From: CAMLHP01 sp035759745
Lineage (GTDB): Bacteria > Gemmatimonadota > Gemmatimonadetes > Gemmatimonadales > GWC2-71-9
Length of the DNA stretch: 36,963 nt
Direction of reading: 5' to 3'
NCBI GenBank assembly: GCA_035759745.1
Contig: DASTUF010000083.1
Coordinates: 1-36,963, forward strand
The notes beneath the pieces are model-generated. The model saw only the letters and a program-made list of their open reading frames with translations. It searched no databases and was not told where the DNA came from. Positions 8,355-16,776 of the stretch are shown here, in pieces (position 1 is the first letter of the stretch; the number at the start of each line of letters is the position of its first letter). Made by a program: the position numbers and the translations under genes.

Positions 8355-9155
8355 ATGCTGATTGACGTCCACGTTCACTTTCTGCATTCCCTCACGCCCC
8401 GGCGGGACTGGCGCGCGCGGAATGAAAGCCGGATCCGCGCAGGCGAGCGGATCGGGATCACGTGGCATGTGTCGTCCATTCTGGGGTCCTGGGGACTGCG
8501 CTCGCCGATCTACTTCCCGTCGCCGGCCGACGTCACCCTCGCCAACGAGGAGCAGCGCCGGATCGTCACCGAGCACCCGCACCAGGTGCGCGGATACGTG
8601 CTGGTCAATCCCAACTATCCCGACCAGGTCGCGAGCGAGGTCGCGCGAGGCGCCGCCGGCGGCATGATCGGCATCAAGCTGGCCGCCAGCCGCCGGGCCG
8701 ATGACCCGCTGCTCGATCGCGTCGCCGAGCTCGCCGCCGAGCACCGCTTCCCGGTATTGCAGCACATCTGGCAGCACCGGCGGCGCGACATGCCGGGGCA
8801 GGAGGCCTCCGACGCCATCGAGCTCTGTCGCCTGGCCCAGCGCCACCCCGGCGTGTCGTTCATCCTCGCCCACATCGGCGGAGGAGGAGACTGGCTCCAG
8901 TCACTCCGCGCGGTGCGCCACATGCCCAACGTGCTGGTCGATCTCTCCGGCAGTGGTGTGGACGGGGGGATGCTCGAGGCCTGCGCCGCCGCGGTGGGAC
9001 CGGAGCGGCTTCTCTGGGGCACAGACCTGACCATGGACACGGGACTCGCCAAGCTGCGCTACCTGGCCCACCTGCTGCCGCCTGCCGAGCTGGACATGGT
9101 GCGCCACGGCAATGCCGTGCGAATCTTCCCCGCAGGGAGCTTTCCGGAGGCCTGA
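8355..9155 (+). CDS. Amidohydrolase family 2 (metal-dependent TIM-barrel hydrolase)
   Basis: Likely cytosolic metal-dependent hydrolase or decarboxylase of the amidohydrolase-2 family, 266 residues, normal for this compact group. Metal-site residues are present: the DVHVHF motif (His6 and His8) after strand 1, a histidine in PVLQHIWQH, the histidine of FILAHIGGGGDW, and the C-terminal aspartate in LLWGTDL. The start is ATG 8355 with only a weak AAGG upstream at 8343–8346. It is the first gene after the palindromic element, so it may depend on read-through or on a promoter carried there. Its stop overlaps the start of a second protein of the same fold. Substrate unknown; lactone, amide and beta-keto-acid reactions are all known for the family. 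Confidence 0.9.
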   Translation: MLIDVHVHFLHSLTPRRDWRARNESRIRAGERIGITWHVSSILGSWGLRSPIYFPSPADVTLANEEQRRIVTEHPHQVRGYVLVNPNYPDQVASEVARGAAGGMIGIKLAASRRADDPLLDRVAELAAEHRFPVLQHIWQHRRRDMPGQEASDAIELCRLAQRHPGVSFILAHIGGGGDWLQSLRAVRHMPNVLVDLSGSGVDGGMLEACAAAVGPERLLWGTDLTMDTGLAKLRYLAHLLPPAELDMVRHGNAVRIFPAGSFPEA

Positions 9156-9925
9156 TGCGCATCGACGTCAACACCTGGGTCGGCGGCTATCCCTGGCGAA
9201 AGGTCCCGGGCACCGCACCCGGGGCCCTGCTCGAGGCGATGGACCGCACCCACGTCTCCCGCGCGTGGGTGTCCCACCTGCCGTCGGTGTTCTGGCGCGA
9301 TCCCATGGAGGGAAACACCTGGCTGCATCAGGTGTGCGAGGCCGAGCGCCGGTTCCGAGCGGTGCCCGCCATCCAGCCGGCGTTGCCCGGATGGGAAGCT
9401 GACGTGAAGCGGGCGAAGGAGCTGGGTGCAGTAGCTGTCCGGGTCGATCCCATGTTCCACGATATAGACCCATCCGGTCCGGCGATGCGCGCACTGGTGG
9501 CAGCGTCCGCGAAGGCCGGCCTGCCGCTCATGCTGGCGGTGCGATTGGAAGACGGACGCCAGCGTCACCCGCTGGATGTGGCGGCGGAGCTTCCCGCCGC
9601 CGCTGTTCGCACGCTGCTACGGTCGCATCCTTCCGCTCGGCTGGTCATCACCCACGCGGATCGCGGCTTCATCGAGGAAGTGCATTTCGGTTCGACCGCG
9701 GATGAAGCAGCCCGCGTCTGGTGGGACATTTCCTGGGTATGGGGGCCGCCGGAGGACCACCTGGAGCACCTGATCGGTGCCATGGGTGCCGCTCGCTTCC
9801 TCTTCGGATCGGGACAGCCGCTCCGGTTGCCGGAGACGCCCGGCGCGAGGATGGAGCTGCTCGACATCGAGCCCGACCAGCGGGCTGCGATCGAGCACCT
9901 CAACGCCGAGGCGCTGGGCGGATGA
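9155..9925 (+). CDS. Amidohydrolase-2-like protein lacking the metal-site motif
   Basis: 256-residue TIM-barrel protein related to its upstream neighbour in layout and probably a divergent duplicate or family partner. The strand-1 motif that should be HxH reads RIDVNTW, and the usual C-terminal FGTD/FGSD block reads FLFGSGQP, so both the histidine pair and the catalytic aspartate are missing. A histidine remains in VITHADRGF. This points to loss of metal hydrolase activity, or to a changed mechanism. The start ATG 9155 is set by the TGATG overlap and a strong CCGGAGG at 9144–9150, so it is well translated and not a decayed gene. It may form a complex with the active paralogue; that is inference. 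The stop overlaps the next start (ATGA). Confidence 0.82.
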   Translation: MRIDVNTWVGGYPWRKVPGTAPGALLEAMDRTHVSRAWVSHLPSVFWRDPMEGNTWLHQVCEAERRFRAVPAIQPALPGWEADVKRAKELGAVAVRVDPMFHDIDPSGPAMRALVAASAKAGLPLMLAVRLEDGRQRHPLDVAAELPAAAVRTLLRSHPSARLVITHADRGFIEEVHFGSTADEAARVWWDISWVWGPPEDHLEHLIGAMGAARFLFGSGQPLRLPETPGARMELLDIEPDQRAAIEHLNAEALGG

Positions 9926-10803
9926 GCGCGCTGGTCGAGCGGCTCCGCGGCGGCCTGGTGCCGGCGGTGCCGGTGCCGTTCAGCGGCGGCGTGCTGCAGG
10001 CCACTGCGCAGGAAGCCTATGCCCAGCGGATGGCGGCCGAGTCGATCGCCGGTGTTGCGGTGTGGGCCCACACCGGCCGCGGCCCGCATCTTTCCGCCGA
10101 GGATCGTCGCACGGTCATCACCACATGGCGCGAAGCGCTCCCAGGCAAGCTGGTGATCGCGGGCACGCACGACATCACTACGGCCATCGATGCCCGCCGG
10201 CGCCACGCCGATGCCCTGCTGATTCATCCCGAGCGCACCGATCCGGTGGCGCATCACGACCGTCTCAGCCGGGAACTGCCCGGCATCGCATTCTGGCTAT
10301 ACCGGGAGGCTGGCGGTGTCGCCTACGACGAGGACACGCTGCACCGGATCCTTGAGCTGCCGACCATCATCGGCATCAAGGTGGCGACGCTCGACTCGGT
10401 GATGACCTTCCAGCGGCTCGCCGGGCTGGTGCGCCAGCATCCTGACAAGCTGCTCATCACCGGTGAGGACCGGTTCCTGGGCTACTCGCTGATGGCCGGG
10501 GGCGAGGCGGCGCTGGTCGGGCTGGGGGCAGCGGTGCCCAGGCTGAGCGCGGAATTGCTGCACGCCCATCGGACCCATGATGCTGTCCGGTTCATGGCGC
10601 TGAGCGGGGCCGTGGACCGGTTTGCCGAAGCGACGTTCCGTGAGCCGATGAACGGCTATGTGCGGCGGATGCTGTGGGCCGCGGCGGCCACGGGATGGCT
10701 CCCGGCGAGCGCCACCGAGGATCCATGGGGCCCGCCGCTGGATTCGGCCGAGCACGACGTGGTGGAGGCCGCGGTGCGACATGCGCTCGACGCTCTCGGC
10801 TGA
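9922..10803 (+). CDS. DapA/N-acetylneuraminate-lyase family aldolase
   Basis: Class I Schiff-base aldolase or dehydratase of the dihydrodipicolinate synthase family, 293 residues, normal length. The catalytic lysine is in IIGIKVATLDS (Lys153) and the conserved tyrosine is likely Tyr127 in FWLYREAGG. The start ATG 9922 overlaps the previous stop (ATGA at 9922–9925). The usual GTTGE segment is replaced by AHTGRGPHLS, so it is unlikely to be the true lysine-biosynthesis enzyme. In this operon a 2-keto-3-deoxy sugar acid aldolase or dehydratase role is plausible, linking lyase products to central metabolism. That role is inference from context. Its last 23 bases overlap the next gene. Confidence 0.88.
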   Translation: MSALVERLRGGLVPAVPVPFSGGVLQATAQEAYAQRMAAESIAGVAVWAHTGRGPHLSAEDRRTVITTWREALPGKLVIAGTHDITTAIDARRRHADALLIHPERTDPVAHHDRLSRELPGIAFWLYREAGGVAYDEDTLHRILELPTIIGIKVATLDSVMTFQRLAGLVRQHPDKLLITGEDRFLGYSLMAGGEAALVGLGAAVPRLSAELLHAHRTHDAVRFMALSGAVDRFAEATFREPMNGYVRRMLWAAAATGWLPASATEDPWGPPLDSAEHDVVEAAVRHALDALG

Positions 10804-11908
10804 CCGCGAACGCTTCGGCCGCGAGTGGCCGCGCGACTGGGCCGAGCACCTCCGGTCGGAGCACGGCTTCGATCTCTCCACGTCGCTGCTGGGAATGCCG
10901 CTGCCGCATCCGATCGGCAAGGCATCGGGGCAGTTGTCGCTCAAGTCCGAACAACTGCAGCACGATACCGATGCCGGACTCGCCTTCGCGGTGCTCAAGA
11001 CCGTGATCGGCGAGGATGCCGCGGGCGATCGGTCGATGGGCGCGTGGGCCATTCACGAGACCCGGATGGCAGTGGAGCGGAGGGACGCACCCGACGGCCG
11101 TCGAGGCTGGACCGTCACGTGGAAGGGTCGCGGCTGGGACGGCACGCTGGCGGAGTACTGCGCGCTGGTGGAGGCGGGCAGGCAGTTCACGCGGGACGGC
11201 CGCCTGCTGGTGCTGCCGTCGGTAAAATTGCACCTGCCGCCGCAGGAAGCAGCGTTCCGCGAAACGGAGTACGCCCACACGCTCGGTGCACTCCGGGCGG
11301 CGTGGGGTGTGGAGCCGTTGCTGCTGGAGCACGACTTCTCGCCCACGCTCGCGGGCGACGCGCGCGGCCAGAGCCGGGAAGACGTGATTCGATGGACAAG
11401 CGAGCTGCCGGGGCTTATCCGGCGGCACGCCGGTGGACCAGTGCGGGTCGCGCTCAAGCTGATGAATGCGACGTTCGACGATGCCTTTCAGGCGGACCTG
11501 CTTCGTGCCGCTGCGGGAGCCGATGCTGTGACGGTGTTCAACCGCTTGTGGGACGAGCAGCGACGGGTAGCCTTCGGCGGGTGGGACCTCTCCGACCGGA
11601 ACCTGCGAGTGCTGGCGAGCGTGGGACGCGCCGGAATGGAGCGCTCCGGCACCGGCAACGTCACCACCGGCCGGCAGGTGGTGGCGTACGCCCGTACGGG
11701 ATGCTCGACGGTGCAATGCCACACGGCGTTCCAGCTCCCGCTCGGCGAGTATGCCGCCGATGCAGGAAGCAGGACAGCGCGCACGCTGCACCAGCTGGTG
11801 TTCGATCCCGCCGACGGGCTGCTTGCCGTGATGCTGGAGGAGCAAGAGGAGGGCCGGCTCCACCGCCAGGGCGGCGAGCTGCGGTTCCGCGATCTGGTGT
11901 CAGCGTGA
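10781..11908 (+). CDS. Dihydroorotate-dehydrogenase-like flavoenzyme
   Basis: 375-residue protein that reads as an FMN TIM-barrel of the dihydroorotate/dihydropyrimidine dehydrogenase superfamily. Seen: GMPLPHPIGKASGQL (family pattern NPxGxASG), AFAVLKTVIG (family KTVT), VRVALKLMNATF (family VKLSPN), ADAVTVFNRL (family ADGVTxxNT) and near the end GTGNVTTGRQVVAYARTGCSTVQCHTA, matching the FMN-phosphate GGI–GAxxVQ region. The segment where DHODs place the catalytic Cys/Ser reads EHDFSPTLAG, so a serine may serve. It is much too divergent to call pyrD. The chosen ATG 10781 overlaps the DapA-like gene by 23 bp, with GGTGGAGG at 10761–10768. In the operon it would add a redox step to the pathway. 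Confidence 0.72.
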   Translation: MRSTLSADRERFGREWPRDWAEHLRSEHGFDLSTSLLGMPLPHPIGKASGQLSLKSEQLQHDTDAGLAFAVLKTVIGEDAAGDRSMGAWAIHETRMAVERRDAPDGRRGWTVTWKGRGWDGTLAEYCALVEAGRQFTRDGRLLVLPSVKLHLPPQEAAFRETEYAHTLGALRAAWGVEPLLLEHDFSPTLAGDARGQSREDVIRWTSELPGLIRRHAGGPVRVALKLMNATFDDAFQADLLRAAAGADAVTVFNRLWDEQRRVAFGGWDLSDRNLRVLASVGRAGMERSGTGNVTTGRQVVAYARTGCSTVQCHTAFQLPLGEYAADAGSRTARTLHQLVFDPADGLLAVMLEEQEEGRLHRQGGELRFRDLVSA

Positions 11909-11915
11909 GGTGCGC

Positions 11916-13046
11916 ATGAGGATCGTCGAGGTGGAGCTGCACGAGATCGCGATCCCGCTGCTGGAGCCATTCATCATCTCGGGCGGCGCCATCACCGAGC
12001 GCCGTTCGCTGATCGTGGTGCTGCGGGACGACGCAGGGCACGAGGGTTACGGCGAGGCACCGCCGTTCCAGCTCCCGTTCTACTCGGAAGAAACACTTGG
12101 CACCGCGCGGCACATCCTGGAAGCGGTGCTGCTGCCAAGGGTCGAGGGACAGGCGTTCGCGGGACCGGAGGCGGTGGACACGGCGCTCCGAGGCAACGTG
12201 CGCGGCAATGCCTTCGCCCGGGCCGCGGTGGAGACCGCGGCGTGGGACCTCGCGGCGGCGCGCTCCGGCACCGGCATGGCGCGGCTGCTGGCGGCGTCAC
12301 TGGGAGTCACACCAGCGGCGGCGATCGCATGCGGCGTGGCCCTGGGCGTACCTGAGGAGCGCTCGCTCGAGGCGCTGGGCGCGCGGGTGCTGCAGGCGCT
12401 CGATTCCGGGTATCGCCGGGTGAAGATCAAGGTGATGCCCGGCTGGGATGTGGAACCGGTGCGGCACACGCAGAGCATTCTGGCCGGCACCGGCATTCCG
12501 CTGACCGTGGATGCCAACGGTGCGTATGCCTGGCCGGAGCATGAAGGAGCGCTGAGGGAGCTCGACCAGTGCGGCCTGCTGTATATCGAGCAACCGCTGG
12601 CGCCCGAGGAGATCGTGGGTCATGCCGAGCTGGGACGGGCACTCGCGACCCCGGTCTGCGTGGACGAGACCCTCACCAGCGCCGGTGTCGCGCGGCAATT
12701 GCTCGCACTGGGTGGGCCGCTGGTCTGGAACATCAAGGTCCACCGGGTGGGCGGCCTCAGTGAAGTCGCCCGCATCTGGCGCCTGGCGCGCGACGGTGGC
12801 GCAACGCTCTGGGCCGGCACCATGCCGGAGACCGGCATCGGCAGCCAGGCACCACTGGCCGCGGCGTCGCTGCCGGGATTCGACTATCCCTCCGATCTCG
12901 AGCCGAGTGCGCGGTGGTTCGGACGCAATCACGACGTGATCAAGCTGGCCCTTCGCAAGGACGGGATGATGAACGTTCCCGGTGTCTCCATCGGCCATCT
13001 CATCGACCGCAAGCGCTTCGGGGCTGCGTCCCGGCGATTGCGCTAG
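11916..13046 (+). CDS. Enolase-superfamily enzyme, OSBS/N-succinylamino acid racemase type
   Basis: 376-residue member of the muconate-lactonizing subgroup. Active-site residues are all present with family-like spacing: KIK (Lys170 and Lys172), metal ligands Asp199 (TVDANGAY), Glu225 (YIEQPL) and Asp250 (CVDETL), and the second base Lys274 (WNIKVHRVGG). The C-terminal ETGIGSQAPLAAASLPGF block is close to that of N-succinylamino acid racemases and o-succinylbenzoate synthases (MenC type 2), rather than dipeptide epimerases. ATG 11916 is preferred, with GTGAGG five bases upstream; GTG 11910 would add two residues. No other menaquinone genes are nearby, so racemisation or a beta-elimination in the operon's pathway fits better than menaquinone synthesis. 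It is the last gene of the long operon. Confidence 0.9.
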   Translation: MRIVEVELHEIAIPLLEPFIISGGAITERRSLIVVLRDDAGHEGYGEAPPFQLPFYSEETLGTARHILEAVLLPRVEGQAFAGPEAVDTALRGNVRGNAFARAAVETAAWDLAAARSGTGMARLLAASLGVTPAAAIACGVALGVPEERSLEALGARVLQALDSGYRRVKIKVMPGWDVEPVRHTQSILAGTGIPLTVDANGAYAWPEHEGALRELDQCGLLYIEQPLAPEEIVGHAELGRALATPVCVDETLTSAGVARQLLALGGPLVWNIKVHRVGGLSEVARIWRLARDGGATLWAGTMPETGIGSQAPLAAASLPGFDYPSDLEPSARWFGRNHDVIKLALRKDGMMNVPGVSIGHLIDRKRFGAASRRLR

Positions 13047-13101
13047 CGTCGATGCGCTCCGGCCGTTCCGGTTTGTCCCGCTTCGACGTACTCTCCCCGG
13101 T

Positions 13102-14370
13102 ATGAATACCGCACTGCTGCTGGTCGTTCTGGTGGCCGTGGCCTACGCGGCCGCGCACATCGCCTTTCAGTGGCTCGGGCGGCACCTGCTGATCGTGTCG
13201 GGCGCGGAGTACCTGCTCCTGGGCATCCTGCTGGGTCCGTCGGTCTCGGGGCTCGTCAGCGCGGAGTCGTTGCGGGCGTTCCTGCCCTTCATGACCCTCG
13301 CGCTGGGCTGGATGGGCGCAATGGTCGGCATGCGACTCTACCTGCCTGGCATGGTGCGGCTCCGGGGTGTGTTCTACCGCGTGGCAATCGTGCAATCCCT
13401 CGTCACGCTGGTCGGCGTCACCGCCGCAGCCCTGCTCATGTTCCGCGGCATCTTCGGGGTGACCGCCGACTATGCGCTGGTGCCATCGCTGGTGCTGGGC
13501 GCCATCGCCACCTGTTCCGCGCAGGACGCGGTCCAGTTCATCATCCAGCGGCTGGGTCGGTCGAGCGTGGTGGTGCGGCAGATGGAAGTCGCGGTCGGAA
13601 TGGACTCGGTCATCGGCATCGTGACCGTCGGCGTGGTGCTCTGCTTCAATCACGTGGCGGCGCCCACCCTGCCGCGCTCGCCCACGCCGGTCGAGTGGAT
13701 GGTCATCAGTGCCGCTCTCGGCGTGATCGGCGGCATGCTGTTTCACCTCTTCCTGGGTGAGGAACGCGACCCCGACCGGCTGTTCATCTCGCTGGGGGGC
13801 GCCATCGTCTTCATGACCGGGGCCGCCACCTTCCTCCAGCTTTCGCCCATTCTGCCGGGCATGCTCATGGGTGTCATCCTGGTGAACACCTCGCGCAACC
13901 GCCGGGAGATCGAGGAGGCGCTGCACCGGGTGGAGCGGCCGCTCTACTTCGTGCTGCTGCTCTGCGGGGGGGCGCTATGGAGCCCGGGCCGGTCGGCGTG
14001 GCTCATCCCGGTCCTGGGATTCCTGGCCGCGCGCTGGTTCTTCAAGGTCGCCGGTGCGCGCGTCGCGGCCCGGTTCAACGGCATGCTGCCGGTGCTCGGG
14101 CCCAACTGGGGCCGGGCGCTGCTGGGGCAGGGCGGGATCGCGCTCGCCATCGGCTTCAACTACCTGTCCGAGAACAACGCCTTTTTCCCCAACATCGTGT
14201 TTACGGCTGCCGTCGCGTCCGTGCTGCTGACTGACGCGTTCTCCGCCCGGCTCATGCGCCATGCCGTGGACGCCAGCCCGTGGCAGCGCACCTCCGGCGA
14301 GGCCGTGGTGGTTCGTGCGACGGAGCCGGTCGGACCGGAGCCCCGGATCGACGCCGTGGAGCGCGGCTGA
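13102..14370 (+). CDS. CPA2-type cation/proton antiporter, first of tandem pair
   Basis: Polytopic inner-membrane protein of 422 residues with about 11–13 hydrophobic helices, resembling the Na+/H+ exchanger domain (CPA superfamily). It starts at ATG 13102, giving a hydrophobic N-terminal helix at once; no good ribosome-binding site is seen. Seen: a glycine-rich helix EYLLLGILLGPSVSGL, the GAIATCSAQDAVQFII segment in the position of the ion-binding unwound helix, and a C-terminal cytosolic tail of about 35 residues with no TrkA-N domain. It is followed after one base by a second antiporter-like gene, so the two may act as a pair. Ion specificity is not deducible. The 55 bases before it hold no obvious terminator for the upstream operon. 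Confidence 0.82.
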   Translation: MNTALLLVVLVAVAYAAAHIAFQWLGRHLLIVSGAEYLLLGILLGPSVSGLVSAESLRAFLPFMTLALGWMGAMVGMRLYLPGMVRLRGVFYRVAIVQSLVTLVGVTAAALLMFRGIFGVTADYALVPSLVLGAIATCSAQDAVQFIIQRLGRSSVVVRQMEVAVGMDSVIGIVTVGVVLCFNHVAAPTLPRSPTPVEWMVISAALGVIGGMLFHLFLGEERDPDRLFISLGGAIVFMTGAATFLQLSPILPGMLMGVILVNTSRNRREIEEALHRVERPLYFVLLLCGGALWSPGRSAWLIPVLGFLAARWFFKVAGARVAARFNGMLPVLGPNWGRALLGQGGIALAIGFNYLSENNAFFPNIVFTAAVASVLLTDAFSARLMRHAVDASPWQRTSGEAVVVRATEPVGPEPRIDAVERG

Positions 14371-14371
14371 C

Positions 14372-15703
14372 ATGCGCCGAATCATCATCCTCCTGTTGCT
14401 GCTCGGCGTGATGCAGCTGATCTCGCTGGTCGCGCCGTTTGGCGGGGCGGGCCGCTCGCTGCTGGTATTCGGGTTCCTGATCCTCGCGGCGTATTCGGTG
14501 GGAGAACTGGCCAAGCAGCTGCACCTGCCGAAGATCGTTGGCTACCTCGCCGCCGGGGTGGTGTTCGGGCCCAACGCGCTGAACGTGGTCCGGGCCGAAG
14601 CGGTGACCAATCTGGCGCCGGTCAGTGACCTTGCGATCGCGCTCATTGCCTTCCTGGCCGGCGCGGAGCTCGAATGGGGCGAGCTTCGGCGACGCGGCCT
14701 GGCGCTGCTTCGGCTCACGGGGGCCGAGCTGGCCGTCACGTTCGTGGCAATCTTCTGCGTGCTGGTGCTGCTGCGGGAATGGGTGCCCTTCCTGGCCGGG
14801 CTCAACTGGACCACCGTGCTCACGTTCTCCGCGTTGTTTGCTTCCATCGCGATCGTGCATTCCCCGGCCGTGACGATGGCGTTGCTGACCGAGACCGGCG
14901 CCCGCGGGCCGCTGGCCCGCACGACGCTGGGTGTCGTGCTGCTCGCGGACGTGGTGGTGGTGATCGTCTTCTCGTCCGTGCTCACACTGGCACGGGTGCT
15001 GGTGCCGTCCGGCACCGGCGGCGTTGGCACCGTTGTCTCCATTGCCTGGGAGATCGGCGGAGCCATCCCCATCGGCGCCGCCCTGGGTGTGGTGGTGGCC
15101 GCCTACCTGCGATTTGTGCGGGCCGAGCTGTTCCTCTTCGCTATCCTCGTGACGTTTTTCGGGCTCGAGATCTCGCGGCTCCTGCACGTCGAAACCCTGC
15201 TCATGCTGATTGTCACCGGCTTCGTGGCCGAAACGCTGGCACCGGGAAACATGGGCGAGGCGCTTCGCCGGGCGATGGAACGCTCCGCGGCACCGGTGTT
15301 CGTGGTGTTCTTCGCGCTGGCCGGCGCCAAGATCGACGTGTCGCTGCTGCTTCAGGTGTGGCCGCTGGTCATTCCCATAGCACTGGCCCGGGTGGCGGGC
15401 ATCTGGGGCGGCACCCGGCTGGGGGCGCGCTGGGCCCGCATCCCGCCCGAGGAAGGCCGGCTGGTCTGGATGGGGCTGGTATCGCAGGCCGGCGTCGCCA
15501 TTGGACTGGTGACGGTGGCGGGTAACGCCTACCCAGCCGCCGGGGGCGACATGCGGACAATGCTGCTGTCGGTGATTGCCGTGAATGAAACGGTAGGTGC
15601 CATTCTCTTCCGCCGTGCGCTCCTCAAGGCAGGGGAAGTGAACGGCACCAATGCCAAGGCGCCGGAACAGGCCCTTGCGGAACCCGAACCGGCGCCTGGT
15701 TAA
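14372..15703 (+). CDS. CPA2-type cation/proton antiporter, second of tandem pair
   Basis: 443-residue polytopic membrane protein of the KefB/NhaS-like CPA2 group. Seen: QLHLPKIVGYLAAGVVFGPNAL after the first helices, the central SIAIVHSPAVTMALL segment in the ion-binding region, and LVSQAGVAIGLVTVAG near the end, all typical. No TrkA-N or TrkA-C regulatory domain is attached. The start ATG 14372 follows the preceding stop by one base, with GTGGAG at 14356–14361. It differs considerably in sequence from its upstream neighbour, so the pair is not a recent duplication. Likely role: pH or Na+/K+ homeostasis. It ends 26 bp before a convergent lipoprotein gene; a small AAGGC/GCCTT hairpin at 15702–15718 may help end transcription. 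Confidence 0.85.
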   Translation: MRRIIILLLLLGVMQLISLVAPFGGAGRSLLVFGFLILAAYSVGELAKQLHLPKIVGYLAAGVVFGPNALNVVRAEAVTNLAPVSDLAIALIAFLAGAELEWGELRRRGLALLRLTGAELAVTFVAIFCVLVLLREWVPFLAGLNWTTVLTFSALFASIAIVHSPAVTMALLTETGARGPLARTTLGVVLLADVVVVIVFSSVLTLARVLVPSGTGGVGTVVSIAWEIGGAIPIGAALGVVVAAYLRFVRAELFLFAILVTFFGLEISRLLHVETLLMLIVTGFVAETLAPGNMGEALRRAMERSAAPVFVVFFALAGAKIDVSLLLQVWPLVIPIALARVAGIWGGTRLGARWARIPPEEGRLVWMGLVSQAGVAIGLVTVAGNAYPAAGGDMRTMLLSVIAVNETVGAILFRRALLKAGEVNGTNAKAPEQALAEPEPAPG

Positions 15704-15729
15704 GGCGACGTGTGCCTTGCGAATCGCTT

Positions 15730-16659
15730 CTAACCTGCTACTGCACTCACCAGCGTCACGGTCGTCGTTGCGTCGCCGCCCTCGGTCACCTCGACCGTGA
15801 TTGGCGCGGCCGGGTCGGTGGTGAACGCCAGGCCGTCGGGCCCGGTGAAGGTGAGGGTGTAGGTCCCCGGCAGCAGGCTCCCGAAGTCCGCCGTAAAGGT
15901 GCCGTCGGTGTCGGTGTCGGCGAACGCGCGGGTTTCCACCGCGTCGGTGCTGCTGGTCATGACCGCGCTGAAGTCGGCGAGGGTCACGACCGTTCCGCCA
16001 ACTTCCGGCAGCGTCGTTCCGTCACCCAGCGAGATGGCCACGTGAGCCTGCGCCGCCGCCGTCACCTCGGCGCCGGTGATCACCGGATGCATCACCCACT
16101 GGTCGCCCGCCTCCTGCCCGAAACTCTGTGACACGTCGAAATCCACCAGCCATGTGGTCGTGGCGCCGTTCAGGGTCAGCGCTTCCTGCGGCAGGTTCAC
16201 CTTGAGTCCGCTCTGGTCGAAGCTGGGCGTCTGCAGCTGACCATCCACCGTGGCACCGGCGGGCAGCCCGGCGTAGTCCTCCGATGTGGCGTAGATGCTT
16301 GATGTCTCGTCGCCGTTGTCCACCTGGATGTAGGCGCCAGTGATCACGAACCGGAGCTGGCCATAGACATCGTTGGGCACGTCCGTCCCATCCACCAGGA
16401 TCTCGGTTTCATCGGCAAGGGTAAGCAGGTCCGTGGTGAACTCGTCGTCGCGCAGCGTCACCCGGCCTTCGCCGCCGCCCTGCAGATACACTTCGGAAAT
16501 AGTGACAACCGCTGCCTGGACATCGCCCGGCGCGTCGGTCAGGAGCACCCGTACCTGCGTGCTCTCGCCTGGATCGGTGCTGTCGTCGCAGGCAACCGCG
16601 CCTCCCATCATCGCGACCGCGACGAGGGGGCCGAGGACTCGGGTGGTGATGTATCGCAT
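15730..16659 (-). CDS. DUF4382 lipoprotein with carboxypeptidase-regulatory-like C-terminus
   Basis: Exported lipoprotein of 309 residues. A signal peptide ends at the lipobox AVAC (Cys24), followed by an acidic linker. The region from about residue 34 (VRVLLTDAPGDVQAAVVTISEVYLQ) matches the DUF4382 pattern. The last 80 residues (DGTFTADFGSLLPGTYTLTFTGP) look like a carboxypeptidase-regulatory beta-sandwich. The ATG at 16659 is supported by GGAG upstream on the minus strand; the longer open frame upstream has no signal peptide. It is transcribed divergently from another lipoprotein gene across a 352-bp gap with palindromes. No enzymatic function is known for DUF4382 proteins; an envelope or matrix role is a guess. 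Confidence 0.85.
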   Translation of the reverse strand: MRYITTRVLGPLVAVAMMGGAVACDDSTDPGESTQVRVLLTDAPGDVQAAVVTISEVYLQGGGEGRVTLRDDEFTTDLLTLADETEILVDGTDVPNDVYGQLRFVITGAYIQVDNGDETSSIYATSEDYAGLPAGATVDGQLQTPSFDQSGLKVNLPQEALTLNGATTTWLVDFDVSQSFGQEAGDQWVMHPVITGAEVTAAAQAHVAISLGDGTTLPEVGGTVVTLADFSAVMTSSTDAVETRAFADTDTDGTFTADFGSLLPGTYTLTFTGPDGLAFTTDPAAPITVEVTEGGDATTTVTLVSAVAG

Positions 16660-16776
16660 GCGCACTCCGTGCTGAAGTAGAGAAGCGGCCCACCTGAGCA
16701 TCCAAATGGGCCGAGCAACTGATACAGGATCGCGAGGCGCTGGCGTCGGCGCTGTGTTCCGGCTCACACTGACTGC

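Noticed and set aside
15702..15718. Five-base hairpin in the 26-bp gap between convergent genes
   Set aside because: Too short to call a terminator with confidence; mentioned with the antiporter gene only.
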